DNA of 64,000 nucleotides, taken from the NCBI GenBank assembly GCA_903828675.1, contig CAIKND010000221.1, positions 62,001 to 126,000 on the forward strand, written 5' to 3'. The position numbers and the translations under genes are program-made. How positions within the stretch are numbered: position 1 is the first letter of the stretch; the number at the start of each line of letters is the position of its first letter. Positions 19,604 to 29,352 of this stretch are shown here, piece by piece. The notes under the pieces were generated by a model, which was given only the letters and a program-made list of their open reading frames with translations, had not been told where the DNA came from and did not search any database. Origin of the DNA: an uncultured Acidobacteriaceae bacterium. GTDB taxonomy: Bacteria > Acidobacteriota > Terriglobia > Terriglobales > Acidobacteriaceae.

Positions 19604-20538
19604 TATCCCCGCATCCGGGGATTGATCCAGCGGTAAATCACGTCCGTCAGCAGGTTGACGAGCACATACGTCAATCCAATCGACAACAGGCAGCCCTGCA
19701 CCAGCGCATAGTCGCGGTTGGAGATGGCGCTGACCACCAACCGGCCCAGCCCCGGCCAACTGAAGATGGTCTCCGTGACAATGGCTCCCGCCAGCAGCGC
19801 GCCAAACTGCAGGCCAACAACTGTGACGATTGGAACCAGCGCGTTGGGCAGCGCGTGGCGGCAGACCACGGCAGTCTCTGTCAGCCCCTTTGCGCGCGCC
19901 GTGCGTATGTAGTCCTGGCCCAGCTCCTCAAGCATCGCCGTCCGCACCATGCGGGTGAGGATAGCCGCCAGCGAAGCCCCCATCGCAATCGAAGGCAGGA
20001 TCAGGTAGCGCCAGTCTATCGACGATGTCCCGCCGGAGTTTGCACCGGAGACCGGCAGCCACCCCAGGCCAATCGAAAACACCAGGATCAGCACCGGGCC
20101 CAGCGCGATGCCGGGTACTGACAGCCCGAAGAGGCTTACCACGGAAAGAACCTGATCGAGCCACCGGCCCCGGCGCACGGCGGCCAATATGCCGGCAGGC
20201 AGAGCCATCGCCAGTGCCAGAACCAGCGCCGTGAGCGTCAGGGCAAGCGTGTATGGGTATCTCACCGCGATGAGGCTGGAGACGGTCGCATGCAGGCGAA
20301 TTGAGCTGCCCAGGTCACCATGCAGAACCCCCGCCCAGTAGTGGAGATACTGCGTGTGCAGAGGCAGGTCGAGGCCGTACTGGTGCCGCAGTGCGCTTAT
20401 GTCCGTAGGCGTCGCGCCCTCGCCAAGCATTTGCAGAATCGGGTCGCCCGGCACTAGGTGAATCAGCATAAAAACGATCGATACCACCAGCCAGACGACC
20501 GGGAGAGCAAGGAGAAGGCGGGTGAGGATCTGCTTCAT
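19603..20538 (-). CDS. ABC transporter permease, DppB/OppB type
   Basis: LIHLVPGDPILQMLGEGAT...HYWAGVLHGDLGSSIRLHATV and ARAKGLTE motifs. Confidence 0.85.
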   Translation of the reverse strand: MKQILTRLLLALPVVWLVVSIVFMLIHLVPGDPILQMLGEGATPTDISALRHQYGLDLPLHTQYLHYWAGVLHGDLGSSIRLHATVSSLIAVRYPYTLALTLTALVLALAMALPAGILAAVRRGRWLDQVLSVVSLFGLSVPGIALGPVLILVFSIGLGWLPVSGANSGGTSSIDWRYLILPSIAMGASLAAILTRMVRTAMLEELGQDYIRTARAKGLTETAVVCRHALPNALVPIVTVVGLQFGALLAGAIVTETIFSWPGLGRLVVSAISNRDYALVQGCLLSIGLTYVLVNLLTDVIYRWINPRMRG

Positions 20539-20596
20539 GGGCTGGGTACAACGATAAATCAGCAGGCAGCAAGAATGGCGGCCGCGCCGGAATCCC

Positions 20597-22159
20597 TTAC
20601 TGTGGCAGAACTTCTATGCCGCTGACGGTCGCGTAGCCCTCCACTGGAACAAAGCTCAAAAGCAGTTTGCCTTGCGCATTTGGGGCGAGTCCATTGAACG
20701 TTTTGACAAGCGCATCCTTGCGCTGAGCTTCCTTGGTCACATCGAAATTCTGCAGCAGAGCCTGCCCATTGCAAAACACGTTAAAGACGCGGCGAACACC
20801 CGGCTCACTTTGCCCCCCCTCCGCCGGCGACCGATTCGAGTCGGCGTGCCGAGCCGCAAAGTAAAGTGTCACAGTGTATTTTCCCGGCGACACCGGAATC
20901 GCATACGTGAAATTGCCCCATCGCTCGGCTTCGTAGAGGTCGGGGTCGTCGGTTCCGCTTGCGGGAGCGCTGTAAACAGCCAGTTGCCCACCTTGAAAAT
21001 AATTGTCAGGGCTCCACCAGCGGCTGTCGTTCGAGTAGTAAGGTGTCTGCCGCGGCAATACCCGAACCGGCAGAATATGCCCATGAACACCGGGCAGAAT
21101 CTCGATGGCTGAAAGGATCGCCGCGCCGCCGTTTTCTCCCGAGAATTCCAGATGCAACACCCCATCTGCTGCCGGAGCAATCTCCGGGAACACCTTCACA
21201 TCGGCGGTGTGGCTGGCGCCGGCGTCGGCCACCACATCGAAACCGGCCAGCAGCGTTCTCCCGTTGGCGCGCACCGTCATAATGCGGCTGCCTTCTCCGC
21301 CTGTGCTTGAGGACTCCGGAGAATAGACCGTCTCCGCAAAATGAAGGCGCAGCTCATAGATACCCTTCTTCAGCGGGATGTCGTAACGGAACTGCCCCTG
21401 CCGGCTGGTCCGGAAGAATCCTTGCTCCTGGGTACGCCAGATGTGCAGGCCGGCACTCTTCACCGCCGTCCCCCCGGAGAACCAGGCATCGGCCTCCCAC
21501 AGTTTTCCCGCATGGTCCACAAAACTCCGATTTGCCCCGGCCAGAACCCTGATTTCCTGGCCGACCGGCGGACCAAACTGCATTTCACCGGACCTCGCCG
21601 CGGCCTGACCCAATTCGACCGCCTGCCCTGAATGCGCTGGCTGCCGCAAAAGAAACCAGATCAAACCCATCAGCGGCGCCGCGAGAATTGCCGCCACCAG
21701 AGCAACACGCACCCATTTCTTCGACAGCCGATTGGCAACCTTCTCGGCGGCGGGCTTCGCCGCATCAGGCCCCACTGGTGGGCAGGTACCACCTGCTGGA
21801 GTTTGCGAACCGACCGTCAGGAACTTCGGAACATATTGGCCCACAGGAATGCAGATCCGCAGTGCATGGCCCGCGCCCTCGCCTGCGTAATATTCCGCCA
21901 GGCGCTTCCGCAGCCGGTTGGCATGCACGCGCACAATCGAATCCGAGTCCTGGTCGAAAGATGCTCCCCGGTGAAAAACCTCCACGCCAATCGAGTATTC
22001 CTTGATCCGGTTCGCCTCCCCGGCAAAGAACTTCTCGCACACGTAAGAGAGAAGGTGAGCCAGCGTCGGCGCGCGAACAAATTCCGTCGACTCAAGTACA
22101 GCCTTCAGCTCAGCACGCTGTTCTTCCAGATCTACCGACTCCAAGCCTTCGATGGCCAT
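20597..22159 (-). CDS. Membrane protein: N-terminal putative DNA-binding domain, one TM helix, two malectin-like domains
   Basis: N-terminal LSYVCEKFFAGEANRIKEYSIGVEVFHRGASFDQDSDSIVRVHANRLRKRLAEYY; TM VRVALVAAILAAPLMGLIWFLL; two YxLRLHFAE/YTVTLYFAA malectin-like repeats. Confidence 0.7.
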   Translation of the reverse strand: MAIEGLESVDLEEQRAELKAVLESTEFVRAPTLAHLLSYVCEKFFAGEANRIKEYSIGVEVFHRGASFDQDSDSIVRVHANRLRKRLAEYYAGEGAGHALRICIPVGQYVPKFLTVGSQTPAGGTCPPVGPDAAKPAAEKVANRLSKKWVRVALVAAILAAPLMGLIWFLLRQPAHSGQAVELGQAAARSGEMQFGPPVGQEIRVLAGANRSFVDHAGKLWEADAWFSGGTAVKSAGLHIWRTQEQGFFRTSRQGQFRYDIPLKKGIYELRLHFAETVYSPESSSTGGEGSRIMTVRANGRTLLAGFDVVADAGASHTADVKVFPEIAPAADGVLHLEFSGENGGAAILSAIEILPGVHGHILPVRVLPRQTPYYSNDSRWWSPDNYFQGGQLAVYSAPASGTDDPDLYEAERWGNFTYAIPVSPGKYTVTLYFAARHADSNRSPAEGGQSEPGVRRVFNVFCNGQALLQNFDVTKEAQRKDALVKTFNGLAPNAQGKLLLSFVPVEGYATVSGIEVLPQ

Positions 22160-22531
22160 CTTCAGGGCCTTCCACCACCTATTGATTCTTGGCGCGACTC
22201 CAATGTTAGCTCCAAGGGGCAGCCGCGCGAGCGTTTAGCGCCGGGTTTAGCGGTCAAAGCAATCGTGTAACCTCATGTAACCCCCCTCGGCAGAGCCGCA
22301 GCACCGCAAGCAGCCCCTAAACAAGCTTGTTCCATAAGTAGTTGCAGCGCTGCGAGTTATCTAACCAACCTAGGCCCGTAACCTTGAAGTCGCGGACGGT
22401 TAGCAGGGATAGCGTTGTCGCCGCCTGCCGTCGGGGCTCTACTGAGATCGAACTGGAACGCTTCTCGCCCAAGCCGGCCATTCAATCCACAGCCCCCGGA
22501 GCGAGACGCGCAATCGAACAGGAGGTGTACC

Positions 22532-23284
22532 GTGTTGAGACTTGGAAGAACACTCGCAATCATGAGTCTGGCGGTTTGCACAGCCTCGTGCGTCATGGCG
22601 GAGATTCTGCCGGACCTGCGAAGCGTAGACAGCCTGCAGGCCGCCAGGGCGGCGGAAGAGAAAGGCGATCTGGCGCGGGCGCATCGCGACTACGCGACGG
22701 CTGCCATGAACTACCAGAAGGCTCTCCGCTTCGATGGACAGAATTCGAAGCTGCTCAACAAGCTGGGAATCGCCCAACTCAAACTCGAGAACAGGGGTGC
22801 CGCGCGTAGAAGCTTCAATCAGGCAATCAAGTACGACCCCCGCAATACCACCGCACTGAACAATTTGGGGGCCTTGTGCCTGTTGGACAAGAAATACAAA
22901 CAGGCCCTTCGTTATCTGAAAGAGGCGTTGGCCCTCGATGAGTCAAGCGCCTCCGCTCACCTTAACATTGCCGGAGTCTGGATGGGACTGAACGAGATCG
23001 ACCGCGCGATGACGGAATACTCTCGAGCCTTCGAACTGAATCCCGACCTGATGCAGGACGACGGCAACGGACTTGCCGCCCAGGTCAGAACCCCCGAGCA
23101 GCGCGCCCGCATCTCCTACCTGATCGCGAAAGCCTACGCTAAACGCGGCAACCTCGACGGCGCTCTGGACTATCTGCGCCGTGCAAAAGACGATCGCTTC
23201 CCGCGTTTGTCCGATGTCTATAAGGATCAGGAATTCGCCTCGCTCTGGGCCGATCCGCGCCTGGCGAAGATCATCAAGCGCTAG
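22532..23284 (+). CDS. TPR-repeat protein, probable lipoprotein or secreted
   Basis: GTG after GGAGG; TPR motifs; MSLAVCTASC signal. Confidence 0.75.
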   Translation: MLRLGRTLAIMSLAVCTASCVMAEILPDLRSVDSLQAARAAEEKGDLARAHRDYATAAMNYQKALRFDGQNSKLLNKLGIAQLKLENRGAARRSFNQAIKYDPRNTTALNNLGALCLLDKKYKQALRYLKEALALDESSASAHLNIAGVWMGLNEIDRAMTEYSRAFELNPDLMQDDGNGLAAQVRTPEQRARISYLIAKAYAKRGNLDGALDYLRRAKDDRFPRLSDVYKDQEFASLWADPRLAKIIKR

Positions 23285-23317
23285 TCCAGCGCATTGCAGA
23301 ATCCCTGGAACCAGAAC

Positions 23318-23366
23318 GGCCCGGCGCCCATCTTCGCAAGTGGATGGGCGCCGGGCCGCTTTTTTA
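23318..23366 (+). terminator. Rho-independent terminator
   Basis: GGCCCGGCGCCCAT / ATGGGCGCCGGGCC 14-bp stem followed by GCTTTTTT. Confidence 0.9.
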
Positions 23367-23376
23367 AGAGATCCAG

Positions 23377-24279
23377 CTATCGATAGATTTGCGGTATAAA
23401 GTTCTGCTCCTGAATCGGCGGCCGAACATATTTCGATTTGCCCAGCGGCGGCAGCTTCAGCGGTTCGGGCGTCAGGTCGCGGTAAGGGATCATCGAGAGC
23501 AGGTGGCGGATCACGTTGAGCCGCGCTGCCTTCTTGTCTTCCGCGTTCACCACGTACCAGGGCGACTGCTTGGTGTCGGTGATCGCGAACATCTCGTCTT
23601 TGGCTTTCGAGTAGTCGGCCCAGTGCTTGCGCGACTCAAGATCCATCGGGCTGATCTTCCAGCGCTTGGTCGGCTTGCTCATGCGGTCCTGGAAGCGGCG
23701 CTCCTGTTCGGCGTCGGACACTGAGAACCAGTATTTGATGAGGATGATGCCAGAGCGCAGCAGCATGCGCTCGAACTCGGGACAGCTCTGCATGAACTCC
23801 AGATACTGGCGCTCCGTGCAGAAGCCCATCACGCGCTCCACACCGGCGCGGTTATACCAGCTGCGGTCGAAGAGAACCATTTCTCCAGCCGCGGGCAGGT
23901 GGGGGACGTAACGCTGGAAATACCATTGCGACTTTTCGCGCTCCGTGGGCGTAGCCAGTGCCACCACCCGGCAGACGCGCGGATTCAGCGACTCGGTCAC
24001 ACGCTTGATGGCGCCGCCCTTGCCGGCGGCATCGCGGCCTTCAAACAGGACTACTACGCGCAGCCCTTCGTTGCGCACCCATTCCTGCAGCTTTACGAGT
24101 TCAGTCTGCAGCCGGCGCAGTTCGCGCTCGTAGTCGCAGTCCTTGCCCAGACGCTGAACGCCGTCCGGCTGCAGCAGGCCTTCTACCGGGTTGCCTGCAG
24201 GCGAAGGTGCCCCCTTCATGTCAATCTGCTGGTCTTTCTGCTTTGCGTCCTTGTGGTTCTTCTTTTCTTTGTTCGCCAT
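23377..24279 (-). CDS. ppk2: Polyphosphate kinase 2 family protein
   Basis: VVVLFEGRDAAGKGGAIKRVTE, FDRSWYNRAGVERVMGFCT, PMDLESRKHW. Confidence 0.9.
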   Translation of the reverse strand: MANKEKKNHKDAKQKDQQIDMKGAPSPAGNPVEGLLQPDGVQRLGKDCDYERELRRLQTELVKLQEWVRNEGLRVVVLFEGRDAAGKGGAIKRVTESLNPRVCRVVALATPTEREKSQWYFQRYVPHLPAAGEMVLFDRSWYNRAGVERVMGFCTERQYLEFMQSCPEFERMLLRSGIILIKYWFSVSDAEQERRFQDRMSKPTKRWKISPMDLESRKHWADYSKAKDEMFAITDTKQSPWYVVNAEDKKAARLNVIRHLLSMIPYRDLTPEPLKLPPLGKSKYVRPPIQEQNFIPQIYR

Positions 24280-24374
24280 GGTTCTTCCTCCGGCGATGCT
24301 GAATTCCTATCCAACTTATTATCGGCAGGACTCGGGTCGGCGCTACTATGGATCCGGCAACGAAATACTGTTCG

Positions 24375-24417
24375 TGTGCCCCCTTCATTCCCGCGTATTT
24401 TGCGGAAATGGGTGGGA
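24375..24417. repeat. GTGCCCC-type covarying hairpin, copy 2
   Basis: GTGCCCCCTTCATTCCCGC gtatttt GCGGAAATGGGTGGGAA. Confidence 0.6.
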
Positions 24418-24511
24418 ACAAGACGCCGTTGCTTTCTTGCCGGATCAATAATATGCTGCGCGAACAGATGCCAGCCATTTTCACCCCGGCAACCGAAACA
24501 CGCAAGTCCTG

Positions 24512-26524
24512 TTAATTACTATTGGCGTTGTTGCGCAAGGTGTTGCCCCGAATTTCGACTTTCTGGTTAGGTTCCATCCACGTTTGCTGCGCTATCCCGG
24601 CGCCGCCGTTGCCTTCCGCCAGACTGGCTTCGACGGTCACCTCGCGTGACTCCGCAATGCGAACGCCGTCCAGGCCATTGCGGGCAATCTCACAGTCGCG
24701 GATGGTCACGTCGCGGCCAAACCTCACGGCCACGCCGCAGCCGAACATCGAGTCGGAGAGCCGGCAGCCGCTCACCGTTACGCCTGAGACGTGGTTGAGC
24801 TTCAGGTTGTGATTCTTGCCCGGCCCGGGCGGAACCAGCCCGCCGCTCCCCGAAAAATCGCAATCGACAACCGAGAGCTGCTCGGCGCCAAAAATCTCAA
24901 CCCCCGAATAAGTGCAATTGCGAACGGTCAGGTGCTCGAATCGAATGTTGCGAAGAGCCAGCTTCTCATCCGCCTGGAACAGCACGCCCGCGCGAATCGG
25001 CCCCCGCTCCATGCGCCGATGCTGCACGTCGCTGTTGGGGTCGCGGCCGGGCTTGGGGGTTTGCGCTCCGTCGATCACAAAGGCGCGCAGAACAATTTCG
25101 TGCATGTCTGCGTCGGCGTTGACGATTGCGGCTTCGTACTCAGGCTTGGCCGGATCGAGAAACACCTCGCAATCCAGACCTGCGCCGACAATCGAGACTC
25201 CGCTCGGCAATCGCAATGTTGCTGTTAGCGTGTGCAACCCAGCGGCAAGACTCACCGTGCCGCCCGTTGCCTTCAGCTTGTCGAGTGCGTCCTGTATGGA
25301 TTGGCCGGGTGCCACGTCGATTGCATTGGCAGGCGCGGGAGCCGAAGGCTTGGTTTGCGCACCGGCCGCCACCGCGACCTTCGAGGCGACAGGCGCAGGC
25401 AGCAGCCTTGCCGCAGTCGTGCCACGGTCGCCTTTGAAGAGCGTCAGCACGCTGCGGGAGTGGTCGCGTGCCTGCATGGCCGCCCTCTCCGTGTATGGCA
25501 GGTCGATCTGCTTCAGGTACCGGTAGTGATTCAGCACACCCTCGTAAATGTCGCTGAACCGGTTGCGGTTGTCCACGATCTTGCCGTAAACCGGGACCGT
25601 CTCGCCCAGCAGCAGCCGGGCTGTGTACTCGTAGCCCAGAGCAAGACGGTTATCGGCCTCACCGAACAGGTCCACGCCCTGGTTCCACGCCACAATGCAG
25701 GTGCGCGCCAGGTAGCCGAGTCCGAGCTGCACATGCCCCTGGTCGCGCGTAGTCTCTTCGCACTGGCCGCTGGGATAGATGTAGCGCGTTATGCCGCTGT
25801 TGACAGGCCCGACGCGATAGTGATGGCAGGCCTCGTCCATTAGCGTGCGGTCGTCGCAGAAGATGCCTATCGAGAGCAGCGTGTACATGATCGCCGCATC
25901 CCAGTTGCCGTTGGCCTCCGGGTAGTACATGCGCAGCAGCGGAACAAAGACAGTGAGCATCATCCGTTTGAACTGTGCCTGCGACTCGCCCCGCCATGCC
26001 GGATAAGTGGCGCGCAGAATTTCAGCGGCGTTGCAAAAGTCTCCACCGGTCCAGCCCGACAGCAGCATGGCGTCGTTCTCAAAGAAGTCGGCGAGCGTCC
26101 CCGACCATGCGTCAAAAATCTCGATAGCCTTGCGGGCATAGGCTTCGTTGCCCGTCACCACCCATTGAATTACGTGACTGTTCACTGCGCTGGCGCTGGC
26201 CGTGAGTTCGGCGCCGCCCTTTTGTCCCGCCCCGTAAGCGCCGCGAATGATGTGCGCAAAGGCCGCGGGCTTGAAGTCGAGCCAGGAATCGGGGTCGGCC
26301 TGCAGCCGCTCCCATGCGGACTTCCACGGTTCTTCGCCGGCCTTGATCTTGGCCTTCATGAACTCCAGATCGGCACGAGTTTGCAGGATGCCGGGATGAA
26401 CGAGACCGTGTTGCGAAGCGCCTGTCTTGCCAACCAGGGGTGCGGCGGCTGTTTCTGCAAAACCAGGCAAAGCGGCAGCGGCCAGTCCGGCGCTCGACTG
26501 CAAAAGAAAGGCACGTCTTTTCAT
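24512..26524 (-). CDS. Alginate lyase-family domain fused to right-handed parallel beta-helix
   Basis: Tat-like MKRRAFLLQSSAGLAAAALPG signal; alginate lyase-like alpha-helical region; IDVAPGQSIQDALDKLKATGGTVSLAAGLHTL beta-helix. Confidence 0.7.
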   Translation of the reverse strand: MKRRAFLLQSSAGLAAAALPGFAETAAAPLVGKTGASQHGLVHPGILQTRADLEFMKAKIKAGEEPWKSAWERLQADPDSWLDFKPAAFAHIIRGAYGAGQKGGAELTASASAVNSHVIQWVVTGNEAYARKAIEIFDAWSGTLADFFENDAMLLSGWTGGDFCNAAEILRATYPAWRGESQAQFKRMMLTVFVPLLRMYYPEANGNWDAAIMYTLLSIGIFCDDRTLMDEACHHYRVGPVNSGITRYIYPSGQCEETTRDQGHVQLGLGYLARTCIVAWNQGVDLFGEADNRLALGYEYTARLLLGETVPVYGKIVDNRNRFSDIYEGVLNHYRYLKQIDLPYTERAAMQARDHSRSVLTLFKGDRGTTAARLLPAPVASKVAVAAGAQTKPSAPAPANAIDVAPGQSIQDALDKLKATGGTVSLAAGLHTLTATLRLPSGVSIVGAGLDCEVFLDPAKPEYEAAIVNADADMHEIVLRAFVIDGAQTPKPGRDPNSDVQHRRMERGPIRAGVLFQADEKLALRNIRFEHLTVRNCTYSGVEIFGAEQLSVVDCDFSGSGGLVPPGPGKNHNLKLNHVSGVTVSGCRLSDSMFGCGVAVRFGRDVTIRDCEIARNGLDGVRIAESREVTVEASLAEGNGGAGIAQQTWMEPNQKVEIRGNTLRNNANSN

Positions 26525-26767
26525 GGAAACTTCACTCCTGAGAGGCGCGACCGCGAACAGTCGCCCTGTACAGCAAGGATGGGTCTTGATTTTCCGGCTC
26601 GCGCCAGTATACGCCGGGAGTGCAAAGCAGCGGCCTGCCTCTGTATGGCGCATCCACGCACCGCCTGACTTGCTTCACCTGCTCCACCCCCCCCTGCCGC
26701 CATCTCCACTTGGATCGTTCGCAGAATCCCAAACTTGTTTCTTGTTGGTCTCTAGACTGCCCGGCTC

Positions 26768-28123
26768 CTAAATATCCATCGCCAGGTCAACCGGGGCAGG
26801 GATGTCAAGCTCCATGCGGATCGTCGGGCCCTTGCCTACAAACTGATCGGAACGCCTGACGATCAATTGCATCTCGCGGAATCCCTTGCCGCTGAAAAAG
26901 TCTCGCGCCGTTTGGTTCGGCTCGCGCACGTCCAGCGTGACTCTTGATTTCCGCATCGATCTGCCTAGCTCAATCGCGTATTCCATAAGCCGTCCCCCGG
27001 CTCCGGTTCCCTGAAGCTTCCGGTCAACGGCAATGTATTGAATGTAGAGTTCGCCCGGCCCAATGTCGGGTGCTGTATCGCTCAAAACCCGCCAGTTTCG
27101 CCACGACCGCACCAGGCCGACAACGCCCAGATGATAGAAAAGAATCGCGGGTACCAATAGCCAATAAAGTACTCCGGCCCTGAATGCCGTCGAGTAGGTG
27201 CACTTCAACAGGCCTATCACCTCGTGTGGCTCACCTTCTACGGCAACTTGGAACGACCGAAAGCCAAAATTCGGAATTTTGCCATTTGCCATACGCACCA
27301 GGTTAAGCAGGATCTTCTCGGTCATCCGAGGGCTAGTGTCGAACGCCGCCGCATACATGTAGCCGAAGTGATCCGTCATAAGGCGCGCTAACGCCAGTGA
27401 ATCGTCGCGGCCTGCCTGGCGAACTCGTATATTGCCGGTCCCCAGGTGCGATTCTGCGCTGAAGGCGCTTACGCCGTCGTGGCTCATACCGGTAGTGTCG
27501 AGCTTGGTCGAGAACGTCGCATTCATCGAGTAGCCCATGTTGAATGCCAGGATAGCCGCAGCGACTGCCGCACAGATTACATATACCGCACTCGGTAACG
27601 TGTGCGTTAGCAGGATGAGCAGTGAAATCGCCTGAACGGCCGCCACGCCCGCAATGTTCATGGCCTGCAACCTGCGCTCTTTGCGGTAGCCCTGGTAATT
27701 GGCAAACATCGGTTCCTTCAACGAGCCAAAGGCGCGGATATACCCGATAAGCGCCAGTATCGAGACAATGCTGATCCGCTTGTGAAACTGCATCACCGCA
27801 AAGCCCGGCACGATCAACGACGAAAAAACGTGATACTCCAGCATGCCGATCACAAAGATAAGAAGAACGTCAGCGAAGTTCGTTGCCCATTCGTCGTAAT
27901 CCAGCGCGGCCGTAATATAAGTCTGAAAAATCCGTAGCAATAACGTAAAGGCCAGCAGAAAATGCGCAGCCGGAATCAGATCGTGAGTCGCCTCGGTATA
28001 GCTAAGAATCATCTGCAGACGGCCGGCAAGATCGTTGAATGCCAAACCCTGGATGATGCTGATGACCGCCAGGACGATTGCCGTCCAATTGCCTTGGAAG
28101 TTACGGTGAGCACGGCTGAGCAT
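26768..28123 (-). CDS. Membrane protein with C-terminal GNAT acetyltransferase domain
   Basis: About six hydrophobic segments then GNAT motif LYIQYIAVDRKLQGTGAGGRLMEYAIE...NQTARDFFSGKGF. Confidence 0.75.
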   Translation of the reverse strand: MLSRAHRNFQGNWTAIVLAVISIIQGLAFNDLAGRLQMILSYTEATHDLIPAAHFLLAFTLLLRIFQTYITAALDYDEWATNFADVLLIFVIGMLEYHVFSSLIVPGFAVMQFHKRISIVSILALIGYIRAFGSLKEPMFANYQGYRKERRLQAMNIAGVAAVQAISLLILLTHTLPSAVYVICAAVAAAILAFNMGYSMNATFSTKLDTTGMSHDGVSAFSAESHLGTGNIRVRQAGRDDSLALARLMTDHFGYMYAAAFDTSPRMTEKILLNLVRMANGKIPNFGFRSFQVAVEGEPHEVIGLLKCTYSTAFRAGVLYWLLVPAILFYHLGVVGLVRSWRNWRVLSDTAPDIGPGELYIQYIAVDRKLQGTGAGGRLMEYAIELGRSMRKSRVTLDVREPNQTARDFFSGKGFREMQLIVRRSDQFVGKGPTIRMELDIPAPVDLAMDI

Positions 28124-28126
28124 AAG

Positions 28127-28765
28127 TCAGATCAACCCCACAAAAATTGAGACTGTTCCCAGAACGCAATGGGAGACCGTGACTCCCCACAAATTCCGCG
28201 CGGCACGATAACTCAGCCCCCATGCAATTCCCATGCAAAGCGTCACGCCCAGGGTAATTGCGTCCCGGTAGATCACATGCAAAAGGCAGTATGCAGCACT
28301 TGAGATGGCGACCTGCCAAATCCTGTGCGTTATCCCCGCCCGGTCCATCTCCGCGAACAGTGCGCTGCGAAACAGAAACTCCTGCGCTGGGCACGACAGC
28401 AGCACATAGAAGACGAAAAACCACCGCCACGCCGGAATAGAGGGTGCGCGCATCAGCCCCAGAAAATAAACAGCCGCGATCGCAACCAGCGCCAACGCCG
28501 TAATTGACAGGTTCAATTGAAGCGAGCGCTTTAGCGTATCCCTGCGAAGCCCCAGCGCTGCCAGCCCGTTCCCTTTCCACAGCACATACGCGAGCACCAT
28601 CACCGACGTGATCAGCAACACTGGAAAGCGGAAGCGGAAGGGAACCACGTCGAAGAAGATCAACAGCGGAGGCACAACATAGACGAGCAGTAAGAAACCG
28701 GCAAAACCCAGCGGGCTTCCTGCAACTATCCCTGTACCTTGCGTTTTGGGTTCTACAGTGCTCAT
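28127..28765 (-). CDS. CPBP-family intramembrane protease-like protein
   Basis: QEFLFRSALF and LLHVIYRD motifs in hydrophobic context. Confidence 0.75.
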   Translation of the reverse strand: MSTVEPKTQGTGIVAGSPLGFAGFLLLVYVVPPLLIFFDVVPFRFRFPVLLITSVMVLAYVLWKGNGLAALGLRRDTLKRSLQLNLSITALALVAIAAVYFLGLMRAPSIPAWRWFFVFYVLLSCPAQEFLFRSALFAEMDRAGITHRIWQVAISSAAYCLLHVIYRDAITLGVTLCMGIAWGLSYRAARNLWGVTVSHCVLGTVSIFVGLI

Positions 28766-28918
28766 GAACTCTAATACCTGATTCTGAAACTAGCCTACCA
28801 GAGATCATGGCCAAGGCAGTTCGACTGGACCGAATTGAAATCCGCTCCTGGAAACTACCAAAACACTGGGTTCAGGGCGCTGCCCCGGCCGGATTCACTG
28901 GAAAATTCCGCTCCGCGA

Positions 28919-29352
28919 AATGCCGGTCAGTCTTGTTCAATAGGGGGATGGCGCAGTATGCTAACGAAACGGGGTTGCGTTGCCTGCTCGGCGGCTCTTC
29001 CTTGAACTCCAACGGCCCGTCGCACGGTTGGCAGTTATACCGCCTACTTGGCTCTTGCGGGTTTCTGGAGTTTGAGACAGAACCAGCCGCTTCATCCACC
29101 CGCCCTAACGAGCAAGAAAGCCGGCGCACACAGCCGCCGGTTTCAAGTGAAAGTAAGTCGATGCGAATGCCGGTTATTCCTGAAGTCAAGGTTCCAAGGT
29201 TGCTGAAAGCCTATCTGGCCATTGGTCCGCGCGATGCCGCGGAATTGGCTTGGAGCCGGGAATTTCGTACCATCGGTTTTCTTACTCAGCTCGATATCAA
29301 GCTGATTTCGCGCTCGAAGCGTAATCAGATTCTGGCTCCCCTCACACAATGA
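28919..29352 (+). pseudogene. 5'-truncated OlsB/hemolysin-like GNAT (acyl-ACP:ornithine N-acyltransferase-type) remnant
   Basis: AQYANETGLRCLLGGSSLNSNGPSHGWQLYRLL...VPRLLKAYLAIGPRDAAELAWSREFRTIGFLTQLDI match the C-terminal half of this family; N-terminal half not found. Confidence 0.6.
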
